Below, piece by piece: positions 1 through 6,919 of a DNA stretch of 17,391 nucleotides. The stretch's first letter is position 1. Each line of letters opens with the position of its first letter. The notes under the pieces were generated by a model. That model ran no database searches. It saw only the letters and a list, made by a program, of their open reading frames with translations, and had not been told where the DNA came from. Position numbers and translations under genes: made by a program. This stretch comes from an uncultured Veillonella sp. (GTDB lineage: Bacteria; Bacillota; Negativicutes; Veillonellales; Veillonellaceae), in contig URQX01000023.1 in the NCBI GenBank assembly GCA_900550175.1, positions 1 to 17,391 on the forward strand, given 5' to 3'.

Positions 1-53
1 GGATACATCCTGTTTTTGAGCTTTCACAAGCTCGAGGGGAAGTTATCAATATA

Positions 54-2048
54 TTATTGATTAATACGGGAACCGTATACGTCGCGTTGAGTTTTAGGTT
101 CGTTGTTAACGCGAACACGTTCTGTTTTATGACGATCGTTGTCGGCACCAGAAATACGGTCAACACGGAAGTGGTTAAGACGAATGTTTTGTAATTCAGG
201 ACCGAATTCATCCATAGCACGTTTCATGTTGTCATCGATAGGAGCACCATTTTGAAGTGCACGGTACAACATAGTAGCAAATTCGTAACGAGTCATCTTA
301 ACGTCGCCTTTGAATGTGCCATCAGGGTAGCCAACAAGGATACCATTACCAGCCAATTGGCTAATGTATTGGTAAGCCCAGTGGTTACGAGGAACGTCTG
401 GGAATTCAGCAGTTTTGCTAGGATCAATTGCATGTGGAGTCAAGATTTGTAACAAGTTGTTATATTTGTTTTCCATATCTTGAAGACGTGCATTTAATTC
501 AGCAATTTCACGGCCCATAGCTACACGAGAACGGGATTCAGGGGAGCGTTTACCAAGACGGAGAGATACGCCAGCGTTCAATTGAGTTTCGCCAGTACCT
601 ACTGTACCACCAACGGAGAACATTGTATCTTCGTTAGGACGGTAGAAAGCACCTAATGCAGCAGAGTTAGCGTTATGGTAGTGACCATAACCAGCAGCGA
701 TTGTCCATTTGTCATCTGGGTTGAAGTCCAATGGATGCAATGCAGCCAATGCAGCGGAACCTGCACCTACTTTATTAACGCGTTTTTCAACATCGCCAAC
801 ACGGTTATTCAAGTTAGTAATATTGTTATTGATTTGACCAGGTGTGGAGTTATCTATTTGATTTTGTAAGTCTTTTGCTACGGAGAACAATTGGCTACCA
901 TTTACAGCATCTGTAGATGTAGCAGAAATTTCACCAGCAGCTACATTCTTAATTTGACGTTCTTGACCAACTTGGCCTACAGATACAGAACCTTTTGCAG
1001 AAGAACCTACACCAGCAAAGCCGCCATATGTATGAGTTGCAATTGGAGCGCCACTTGTGATACTAGTTGTCATAACAGAAGCACTATTTACAGCTGTTGC
1101 CGGAGCAGATTGGGATTGATATCCAATAGCAACTGAGTTTGCGTCAGTCGCCACAGAATGATCGCCAATTGCCATAGCATGGTCAGCTGTAGCATGTGCA
1201 TCAGAACCGAAAGCATTAGCACGTACCCCTTGAGCTTGTGCACCAGCACCATAAGCCTGTGCGTGATCACCAGAAGCAATAGCAGAAGAACCAATTGCAT
1301 TAGTATGTGCACCAGTAGCTTGAGCACCAGAACCAATAGCATTAGCTTTATATCCAGCAGCCGCTGCTTCATAACCTATAGCTTGAGCACGAACCTCAGA
1401 TGCGTTAGCACGCGTACCAATTGCAGTAGACCAAGTACGTTCAGCAGTAGCAGCATGACCAATTGCAATAGCTTCGCTCATTTTAGCTTGAGATCCATTA
1501 CCTACGGCTAATGCGGAACTACCTAATGCAGTATTTTCAGAACCAATAGCTACAGAATTAGTTTTCCAATCTCCTGGACGTAATGTTGCACTATCTGGTT
1601 CATTATCATAATCACGATCACGGAAATTAGATGTGGATTCACCTACAGTATTATGATAACCATAACCAATGGCATTTGTACCATTAACCTCATTGCTATC
1701 ACCGAAAGCTTGCGCAAATGCACCTGTTACAGTGTTACCATCGCCAAACGCGTTAGCTTGGTTACCATTAACAGTATTTTGGTTACCGTATGCACTGCTA
1801 GAACCATTAGCACTTGTAATAGAGTTACCTTGACCTACAGCAATGCTAGTAGCAGTACCATTAGCAACAACACCATAAGATACAGTATTACTTGGAGCAG
1901 GAGATGCAGTATCATTACCTGCGGCAGAGATGAAACCACCAGCAGTAGTCACAGAAGCTGCACTTACAGGAACAACAGTAACACCTACAGCTGCAACAGC
2001 AGCCAATACAGCAAACGCTAATTTTTTGGAATGTTTGTTTTCTCTCAT
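54..2048 (-). CDS. YadA-like trimeric autotransporter adhesin with C-terminal SLH domain
   Basis: Predicted surface adhesin of 664 residues, expected to trimerise, insert a beta-barrel in the outer membrane and expose a head and stalk. A signal peptide occupies residues 1-30 (charged MRENKHSKK, hydrophobic core, VSA cleavage site). Residues about 60-315 are YadA head repeats (many AIG, AYG and AFG turns at roughly 14-residue spacing). A neck follows at about 367-390 (ATSTDAVNGSQL), a short coiled-coil stalk at 400-427 and the four-strand YadA anchor at 428-499. In classical family members the anchor ends the protein. Here it is followed by a second coiled coil (512-537), one SLH domain (about 547-600, FPDVPRNHWAY and GYPDGTF) and a charged tail. 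The SLH part should lie in the periplasm and bind the cell wall; that placement is inferred from the topology. The ATG at 2048 has GAGGGTG upstream. The family is clear; the ligand is unknown. Confidence 0.93.
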   Translation of the reverse strand: MRENKHSKKLAFAVLAAVAAVGVTVVPVSAASVTTAGGFISAAGNDTASPAPSNTVSYGVVANGTATSIAVGQGNSITSANGSSSAYGNQNTVNGNQANAFGDGNTVTGAFAQAFGDSNEVNGTNAIGYGYHNTVGESTSNFRDRDYDNEPDSATLRPGDWKTNSVAIGSENTALGSSALAVGNGSQAKMSEAIAIGHAATAERTWSTAIGTRANASEVRAQAIGYEAAAAGYKANAIGSGAQATGAHTNAIGSSAIASGDHAQAYGAGAQAQGVRANAFGSDAHATADHAMAIGDHSVATDANSVAIGYQSQSAPATAVNSASVMTTSITSGAPIATHTYGGFAGVGSSAKGSVSVGQVGQERQIKNVAAGEISATSTDAVNGSQLFSVAKDLQNQIDNSTPGQINNNITNLNNRVGDVEKRVNKVGAGSAALAALHPLDFNPDDKWTIAAGYGHYHNANSAALGAFYRPNEDTMFSVGGTVGTGETQLNAGVSLRLGKRSPESRSRVAMGREIAELNARLQDMENKYNNLLQILTPHAIDPSKTAEFPDVPRNHWAYQYISQLAGNGILVGYPDGTFKGDVKMTRYEFATMLYRALQNGAPIDDNMKRAMDEFGPELQNIRLNHFRVDRISGADNDRHKTERVRVNNEPKTQRDVYGSRINQ

Positions 2049-2135
2049 CTTACACCCTCACTTAATTAAAATTCTTAACCAAACACAATACAATTTTTCA
2101 ACCTCTCTAAATTCCGCCTCTCTCCACGGGCTAAA

Positions 2136-2172
2136 AAATATATTTCTCACTTCTCACATAAGAAATATATTT
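2136..2172 (-). promoter_or_regulatory. Inverted repeat in the adhesin 5' region
   Basis: Perfect 12-bp arms AAATATATTTCT (2136-2147) and AGAAATATATTT (2161-2172) surround a 13-nt spacer. The repeat lies about 90-125 bp before the adhesin start codon. It could be an operator or an mRNA hairpin. There is no T-run on the gene side, so it is unlikely to be a terminator. Function unknown. Confidence 0.45.
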
Positions 2173-2689
2173 GATTCAATTTAAGAAAAATTTATATTGT
2201 TGATTACTAGCCTAGAATATCAAAGTTTTACGATATACACAAGACTTTTTCCCATATAAAGTTCATTAATAAGTCTTCATAATTCAAAAAAATAGCATGA
2301 TTACTATTATTCTTTGTTATATTAATATGTTCATCATTTTTTCTTATGAGTAATAAAAATCACATCTTTTTTTAAATTCTACAGAATATATCTTGTATAA
2401 CTTATAAATAATTATTGCTTTAATAAGTTAAATAAATATTTTTATTTACCAACCGCTCCCCATTCACATTAACTTCATGAATATTTTCTGAAATTTTCAT
2501 GAGGGAATAATTAATCATTTTTTTGGTATTTTATAATATTTTTATTTTTGTTCGTAATAGAACGAAAAATCTATTTAGATAAGTAGATAAGTATACACGT
2601 ATCGCCTCAATTATACGCATATGTTTCCAAAACAGGCTTTAATCTCTATATACGGGATCCATATCCTTTCCATAGCCATCATAAAAACC

Positions 2690-2775
2690 AAAAAGCTCCT
2701 ACATTATTGATATGTATCCCCTTTACTGGTTGTCTAGTAAAGGGGGTACACATCAATGAACATTAGGAGCTTTTT
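2690..2775. terminator. Very long hairpin terminator after the flavodiiron gene
   Basis: Arms of about 38-40 nt (2690-2728 and 2737-2775) pair around an 8-nt loop (GGTTGTCT). The base AAAAAGCTCCTA/TAGGAGCTTTTT is perfect, a small internal loop follows, and the top section ending CCCCTTTACT/AGTAAAG is nearly perfect. A-runs on one side and T-runs on the other make it suitable in both directions. It begins 5 nt after the flavodiiron stop codon. Confidence 0.85.
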
Positions 2776-2780
2776 ATATA

Positions 2781-3968
2781 TTAAGCCAACAAGGCTTTTA
2801 CAAGTTCTTCTGCTTTACCAAAATCATCTGCATCTGGGTTCCAGTTACATTTGATTTCAGGTTCTACCACGGAGAAACCATATTTAGTTAATTCTTCACG
2901 GAGCACCTTTGTGGATTCACCGGACCATCCATAGGTACCAAATACAGCAGCCTTTTTATTTTTGAACTTCAACTCACGCAAGAAGTCTAGCCACCCCGCT
3001 ACAGAAGAGATAACACTATTCCCTACTGTTGGGGATCCCACAGCAATCGCTTTTGATTTGAATACTTCTGTCATGATGTCATTCTTATTGGTTTTACTAA
3101 TATTGAAGATCTTAACCCGTGTATCTGGAGATTGTTTAGCAATCTCATCGGCAATTTTATGGGCCAATTTTTTTGTACCATCCCACATAGTGTCATAGAC
3201 GACTGTGATTTGATCTTCTTGGTATGCTTGAGACCATTCATAGTATTTCTCTACGATTTGCAATGGGTTTTCACGCCAAATTGCACCATGGCTAGTAGCA
3301 ATAATATCAATTGGCAAGTTGAGCTTTTGAATTTCTTCAACCTTGGCTTTTACCAATGGAGAGAATGGATTTAAAATATTGGCATAATATTTCATCGCCT
3401 CTGCCCATAAACGACATTGATCAGCCTTATCGGCCCACAATTCTTCTACGGCGAAGTGTTGACCGAATGCATCATTGGAGAACAAAATGTTATCGCCAGT
3501 CATATAGGTTGCCATAGAGTCAGGCCAATGGAGCATGCGCATTTCTACGAATACCAAAGATTTACCGTTGCCGATATCTACAGAATCACCGGTCTTCACA
3601 GTTTTAAAATTCCATTCTGGATGATGATATTGACCAACCAAGGATTTAACAGCATTTTCTGTACAATAAATCGGAGTATTTGGAATTTTTTCCATCAATG
3701 CTGGCAAGGAACCGCTATGATCAACTTCGCCGTGATTACATACGATAAAATCAATCTTGTTTAAATCAATTTCAGATTCCAAATTGTCTATAAACTCTGA
3801 GGAATGAGGTTTCCATACGGTATCGATGAGGACGGTTTTCTCCTCTTCAATCAAGTACGCGTTTTGGCTAGATCCATTATTAATGCTGTAATCAGAACCG
3901 TGAAACTCTTGCAATTCCCAGTCAATTTTACCAACCCAAGATACGTTATTTTTTATATGCTTTCTCAT
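2781..3968 (-). CDS. Flavodiiron protein (A-type flavoprotein, FprA family)
   Basis: Cytoplasmic oxygen and/or nitric oxide reductase of 395 residues, which in anaerobes removes O2 or NO using electrons from rubredoxin or a similar donor. The N-terminal metallo-beta-lactamase-like domain carries the complete di-iron ligand set: H79-x-E81-x-D83-H84 (HGEVDH), H147, D166 and H228. A C-terminal flavodoxin domain starts near residue 254 (ITVVYDTMWDGT, then GSPTVGNS) and should bind FMN. Length matches the simple two-domain class; no rubredoxin domain is fused. An ATG lies four codons upstream, but the chosen ATG has GGAGG 5 nt before it, and that GGAGG overlaps the upstream ATG (ATGGAGG). Whether O2 or NO is the main substrate cannot be read from sequence. 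A 19-bp palindrome just upstream suggests regulation by a redox- or stress-responsive factor. Confidence 0.94.
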   Translation of the reverse strand: MRKHIKNNVSWVGKIDWELQEFHGSDYSINNGSSQNAYLIEEEKTVLIDTVWKPHSSEFIDNLESEIDLNKIDFIVCNHGEVDHSGSLPALMEKIPNTPIYCTENAVKSLVGQYHHPEWNFKTVKTGDSVDIGNGKSLVFVEMRMLHWPDSMATYMTGDNILFSNDAFGQHFAVEELWADKADQCRLWAEAMKYYANILNPFSPLVKAKVEEIQKLNLPIDIIATSHGAIWRENPLQIVEKYYEWSQAYQEDQITVVYDTMWDGTKKLAHKIADEIAKQSPDTRVKIFNISKTNKNDIMTEVFKSKAIAVGSPTVGNSVISSVAGWLDFLRELKFKNKKAAVFGTYGWSGESTKVLREELTKYGFSVVEPEIKCNWNPDADDFGKAEELVKALLA

Positions 3969-3985
3969 AATAACCTCCATAATCC

Positions 3986-4004
3986 TTGTGAAAGTCTTTC
4001 ACAA
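3986..4004. promoter_or_regulatory. Perfect palindrome upstream of the flavodiiron gene (putative operator)
   Basis: TTGTGAAAG-T-CTTTCACAA: 9-bp arms with one central base, ending about 10 nt before the Shine-Dalgarno sequence. The half sites TTGTGAA/TTCACAA match the published Rex operator half sites and resemble CRP/FNR half sites (TGTGA/TCACA), but the spacing is one base longer than either consensus. A TATAAT on the minus strand (4096-4101) could be the -10 element. In that case the palindrome lies in the transcribed leader, about 85-100 nt after the start, and would work as a roadblock or hairpin. Confidence 0.55.
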
Positions 4005-4155
4005 TTAACAATATGTATGGCCTATGTGGCATCTATGTATAAATCTATCTATACTGCTATGCATATATCACAACTCGGTCATTAACTATGGTTTTATTAT
4101 ACCCATATCACATTGATAAGTCTGTATCTGCAGGTACAGATTTGATAATTATTCT

Positions 4156-4220
4156 AAAAAACCACTCATAGATAATCAAATTCTATACATTAGCGTACAA
4201 TAGATTTCCTATGAGTGGTT
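4156..4220 (-). terminator. Terminator after the ECF S-component gene
   Basis: Read on the minus strand, AACCACTCATAG (from 4220) pairs perfectly with CTATGAGTGGTT (ending 4160). Further pairing of ATCTATTGTAC with GTATAGAAT lies inside, and a run of six T follows. It lies about 70-130 nt past the stop codon of the 4289-4828 gene. Confidence 0.8.
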
Positions 4221-4253
4221 ACGAGCATATATAGTTTTAATAGCCGGTTGTTT

Positions 4254-4281
4254 ATTATCTAGCTTAAATAAGCTAGGATAA
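4254..4281 (-). other. Hairpin immediately after the S-component stop codon
   Basis: CTAGCTTA-AA-TAAGCTAG (4259-4276), extended by TTAT/GATAA with one bulge, lies 7 nt past the stop codon. It lacks a T-run, so it may protect the 3' end of the mRNA rather than terminate. The proper terminator follows at 4156-4220. Confidence 0.45.
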
Positions 4282-4288
4282 CGTCCGA

Positions 4289-4828
4289 TTATTTATTCTC
4301 AGGCTTAGATAATCCTGGGATAGCTTTATAGATATATAACGCAATATATCCATCAACTAGACTATGAACAATAGTACCGGCACCAACAAGTACGAACACA
4401 ACGTAGATAAGATCAATATTAGGCATCGTAGTCGTAGTATAGAACAAGAGGCATGCTAATACTTCACCGATGGCGTGAACGATGGCACATACAAGGTTGA
4501 ACGTAGCAAAGGATAGAGCCCCAGTCAATACGCCTGGATGATGTTTAATATAATAGGCCCCCATCAAGGCAAAGATGATATGAGATGCAGCGCGCATAAC
4601 GATAACGATAGGGAAGCCAGCCACAAAGAAACCTAGCGTAGAGCCAATAACAACACAAGCAGCCATCTTACGAGACAAGAACATAGCCAGGAATATAGGT
4701 ACATGACTAGCCAATGTATACGAAGCCGGTGGAATGACAACTTTCAAAGGCATCATAATAGGAATCATGATAGCTAATGCCATCAATAAAGCAGTAATAG
4801 TTAAATTTCGATACATGGAAGAATTCAT
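4289..4828 (-). CDS. ECF transporter S component, possibly niacin-type
   Basis: Integral membrane protein of 179 residues with about five to six hydrophobic segments. It resembles the small substrate-binding (S) subunits of energy-coupling factor vitamin transporters: a short N-terminus, then a first helix (LTITALLMALAIMIPIMMP), a long hydrophobic body and a short charged tail. The stretch PPASYTLASHVPIFLAMF recalls the group annotated as niacin S components; I make that substrate call from memory of the family. No EcfA or EcfT genes are near, so it would share a module encoded elsewhere. I start it at the ATG at 4828 because AAGGAGG lies 5 nt upstream; the ATG twelve codons earlier has no such site. 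No vitamin riboswitch is evident in the roughly 100 bp upstream. Confidence 0.75.
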   Translation of the reverse strand: MNSSMYRNLTITALLMALAIMIPIMMPLKVVIPPASYTLASHVPIFLAMFLSRKMAACVVIGSTLGFFVAGFPIVIVMRAASHIIFALMGAYYIKHHPGVLTGALSFATFNLVCAIVHAIGEVLACLLFYTTTTMPNIDLIYVVFVLVGAGTIVHSLVDGYIALYIYKAIPGLSKPENK

Positions 4829-4928
4829 AAAGGCCTCCTTATTAGCTCTTCTCTCATCTAACAATATGATTATGGTAATTATGATATAAGACCAGTCTAA
4901 TTAATAGCTATGTTAACAGACTTATAGA

Positions 4929-5258
4929 TTAGTGACCTACGTTCCCCCACAAGTTAAGGATGACAACACCAACTACAATAAGACCTATCCCCAAAATAGT
5001 GTACATATTATAGCCCTCACTAAAGATAAAGACCGAAATGAGAGCTGTCACCACGAGGCCTACGCCAGACCAGGTAGCATAAGTAACACTGAGTGGAATA
5101 TATTTCAGTACATGCGTCAATGTATAGAAAGATCCTACATAGCCACATACGCAGGCAATAGTCTGTAACGGCCGCGTAAAGCCATCAGATGCTTTCAACA
5201 TGGTCGTAGCAAATAGCTCAAGCCCTATAGATAAGGCAAGTAAAAAATAAGATAACAT
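4929..5258 (-). CDS. Small multidrug resistance (SMR) family efflux protein
   Basis: Four-helix inner-membrane protein of 109 residues, expected to work as a dimer and exchange protons for lipophilic cations such as quaternary ammonium compounds. Glu14 in the first helix (GLELFATTMLKASDGF) is the essential carboxylate of the family. YATWSGVGLV in the third helix matches the substrate-pocket motif of the EmrE/QacC branch rather than the guanidinium-exporting branch. Length is typical. No partner SMR gene lies beside it, so a homodimer is likely. AGGAGG lies just before the ATG and abuts the leuB terminator (5271-5299). I see no separate promoter in that gap, so expression may depend on readthrough from the leu operon or on a promoter inside leuB. 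Confidence 0.92.
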   Translation of the reverse strand: MLSYFLLALSIGLELFATTMLKASDGFTRPLQTIACVCGYVGSFYTLTHVLKYIPLSVTYATWSGVGLVVTALISVFIFSEGYNMYTILGIGLIVVGVVILNLWGNVGH

Positions 5259-5270
5259 AACTCCTCCTAC

Positions 5271-5299
5271 AAAAAAGAGAGGGCCTTACAACCCTCTCT
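5271..5299 (-). terminator. Terminator of the leucine operon
   Basis: On the minus strand GAGAGGG-TTGTAAGG-CCCTCTC is followed by six T. It lies about 35-60 nt after the leuB stop codon. Its T-run ends next to the AGGAGG of the SMR gene. Confidence 0.9.
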
Positions 5300-5331
5300 T
5301 CAATACATAAGTACGCACTCAATCGCACCTA

Positions 5332-6402
5332 TTATAAGCGTTCGATAACAGCTTGCGCCATTTCTGTGGTACCTACGCGTTTCAAGCCTTCGCGGTAGAT
5401 ATCGCCTGTGCGGTAACCATCAACGAGCACTTGTTCAACAGCTTTTTCAATAGCGTCAGCCACTTGAGGTAAATCAAGAGAGTGACGGCACATCATAGCT
5501 GCGGACAAGATTGTACCCAATGGGTTCGCCAAGTTTTGGCCCATAATGTCTGGTGCAGAACCGTGGATTGGCTCGTACAATGCTGTGCCAGTACCCATGG
5601 ATGCAGATGGTAAAAGCCCGATAGAACCAGAGATAACAGCACCTTCGTCAGACAAGATATCGCCGAACAAGTTTGTTGTAACGATAACGTCGAACTGTGC
5701 AGGATTTACAACAAGTTGCATCGCTGTATTATCTACGTAGAAGTAATCTGTTGCAATATCTGGATTAGCTGCTGCTTTCTCTTGAGCGATTTTACGCCAC
5801 AAACGAGAAGAAGCCAATACATTTGCTTTATCTACAGATACAACCTTTTTATTACGTTTGCGAGCTGTTTCCATAGCAATGTCCATGATGCGCTCTACTT
5901 CGTAACGGCTGTAAGTTTCTTTATCCCAAGCAAACTCGTTAGCACCTTCACCTTGTGCCTCTTCGCGTTCACCGAAGTAAATACCGCCAGTCAACTCACG
6001 AACGATAACGAAATCTACATCTTGTACGAGTTCCTTTTTAAGTGGGGAATACTCTTGCAAAGATGGATAGATTTTTACAGGACGCAAGTTACAGAACAAA
6101 CCAAGCTCCTTGCGAAGACCAAGGATTGCTTTCTCAGGACGGATAGAAGGATCTACATTATCCCATTTAGGACCGCCTACAGCACCAAGCAATACAGCAT
6201 CAGCTGCTTTACAAGCCTCGATAGTATCCTCAGTCAAAGGCACACCATATGCATCAATAGACGCACCGCCCGCTTTTTTATCAATCCAATTAACCTTTAC
6301 ATTAGCTTTCTCAAAAGCCACATCACACACAGCCTTCGCTGCAGCAATAATCTCAGTACCGATACCATCACCAGGAATCAATACGATATTCTTTTCGCTC
6401 AT
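5332..6402 (-). CDS. leuB: 3-isopropylmalate dehydrogenase
   Basis: Catalyses the NAD-dependent oxidation and decarboxylation of 3-isopropylmalate to 2-oxoisocaproate, the third step of leucine synthesis, in the cytoplasm. It has 356 residues, normal for the family. The N-terminus has the beta-decarboxylating dehydrogenase signature IPGDGIGTE (residues 9-17). The substrate and metal site is visible as SVDKANVLASSRLWR, and the family signature as NLFGDILSDEGAVISGSIGLLP. GSAPDIMGQNLANP near the C-terminus is the NAD-binding loop. The start is supported by GGAGAGG 4 nt upstream. It is the last leu gene of the operon, 24 nt after leuD, and is followed by a terminator at 5271-5299. Confidence 0.97.
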   Translation of the reverse strand: MSEKNIVLIPGDGIGTEIIAAAKAVCDVAFEKANVKVNWIDKKAGGASIDAYGVPLTEDTIEACKAADAVLLGAVGGPKWDNVDPSIRPEKAILGLRKELGLFCNLRPVKIYPSLQEYSPLKKELVQDVDFVIVRELTGGIYFGEREEAQGEGANEFAWDKETYSRYEVERIMDIAMETARKRNKKVVSVDKANVLASSRLWRKIAQEKAAANPDIATDYFYVDNTAMQLVVNPAQFDVIVTTNLFGDILSDEGAVISGSIGLLPSASMGTGTALYEPIHGSAPDIMGQNLANPLGTILSAAMMCRHSLDLPQVADAIEKAVEQVLVDGYRTGDIYREGLKRVGTTEMAQAVIERL

Positions 6403-6426
6403 CTTACCTCTCCATATAGTAAATGC

Positions 6427-6918
6427 TTACTTGCGGTTTTTTGCAAAGTTCACAAGACCACCAGCTGCCGCAATATCTTGAATGAATTGTGGCAATTCAG
6501 TGCCTTGGTATTGTTCGTTTTTAGTCAAGTTGTACACGATACCTTTAGACAAGTCTACGCCGATTGCATCGCCAGCGTCGATACGATCGACTTGTTCGCC
6601 GATTTCAACTACTGGTAAACCAATGTTGATAGCATTACGGAAGAAGATACGAGCAAAGGAGTGTGCTACGATAACAGGCACGCCTTTCGCTTTGATAACG
6701 CCTGGTGCATGTTCACGTGAGGAACCACAGCCAAAGTTTTTACCAGCTACCATGATTTCGCCAGCTTTCACATTGGGAGCGAAAGTAGTATCAATATCTT
6801 CCATCGCATGTTCAGCCAATTCGTTCCAATCGGCAATCGCCAAGTAACGAGCTGGAATGATTACGTCTGTATCTACATCGTCGCCGTAGCGCCAGATTTT
6901 TTTGCTTTCAAAATCCAT
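6427..6918 (-). CDS. leuD: 3-isopropylmalate dehydratase small subunit
   Basis: Small subunit (163 residues) of the isomerase that turns 2-isopropylmalate into 3-isopropylmalate; it works with LeuC. It shows the swivel-domain features of the aconitase superfamily: GDDVDTDVIIPARYL near the start, and GKNFGCGSSREHAPGVIKAKG with the substrate-contacting SSREH. The short length is typical of the type paired with a LeuC of about 420 residues. The start is set at 6918: AGGAGG lies 6 nt upstream, inside the last codons of leuC, and only one base separates the two genes. Translational coupling is likely. Confidence 0.96.
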   Translation of the reverse strand: MDFESKKIWRYGDDVDTDVIIPARYLAIADWNELAEHAMEDIDTTFAPNVKAGEIMVAGKNFGCGSSREHAPGVIKAKGVPVIVAHSFARIFFRNAINIGLPVVEIGEQVDRIDAGDAIGVDLSKGIVYNLTKNEQYQGTELPQFIQDIAAAGGLVNFAKNRK

Positions 6919-6919
6919 A

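Larger units (their letters stand above)
2049..2780. other. AT-rich intergenic region upstream of the adhesin gene
   Basis: I find no convincing gene in this 732-bp stretch. It holds the adhesin 5' region with an inverted repeat (2136-2172) and, at its far end, the terminator of the flavodiiron gene (2690-2775). A weak minus-strand promoter candidate is TTGTGT, 17-bp spacer, TATTCT at about 2215-2243. The remainder is very AT-rich with no further structure that I can support. Confidence 0.6.

Noticed and set aside
18..33. Hairpin GAGCTT-TCAC-AAGCTC as terminator of the adhesin gene
   Set aside because: On the minus strand it is followed by AAAAAC, not a T-run, so it is not a credible intrinsic terminator. 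The real one probably lies outside the window.
1653..2021. Ser/Thr/Cys-rich open frames opposite the adhesin
   Set aside because: They are products of the repeated Ala/Gly/Asn codons of the adhesin read in other frames; no start signals.
3986..4004. Calling the palindrome a Rex site outright
   Set aside because: The centre is 5 bp, not the 4 bp of the Rex consensus, and not the 6-bp centre of CRP/FNR sites; only an operator-like label is justified.
4865..4928. NiaR-type operator or vitamin riboswitch before the S-component gene
   Set aside because: Only a short AGAC-CA-GTCT symmetry is present; it does not match the NiaR motif as I know it and there is no room for a riboswitch.
5716..6618. 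Long plus-strand open frame (about 300 codons) opposite leuB and leuD
   Set aside because: It is fully antisense to two well-recognised genes, Ser/Cys/Phe-rich with no domain and no ribosome site; a reading-frame shadow.
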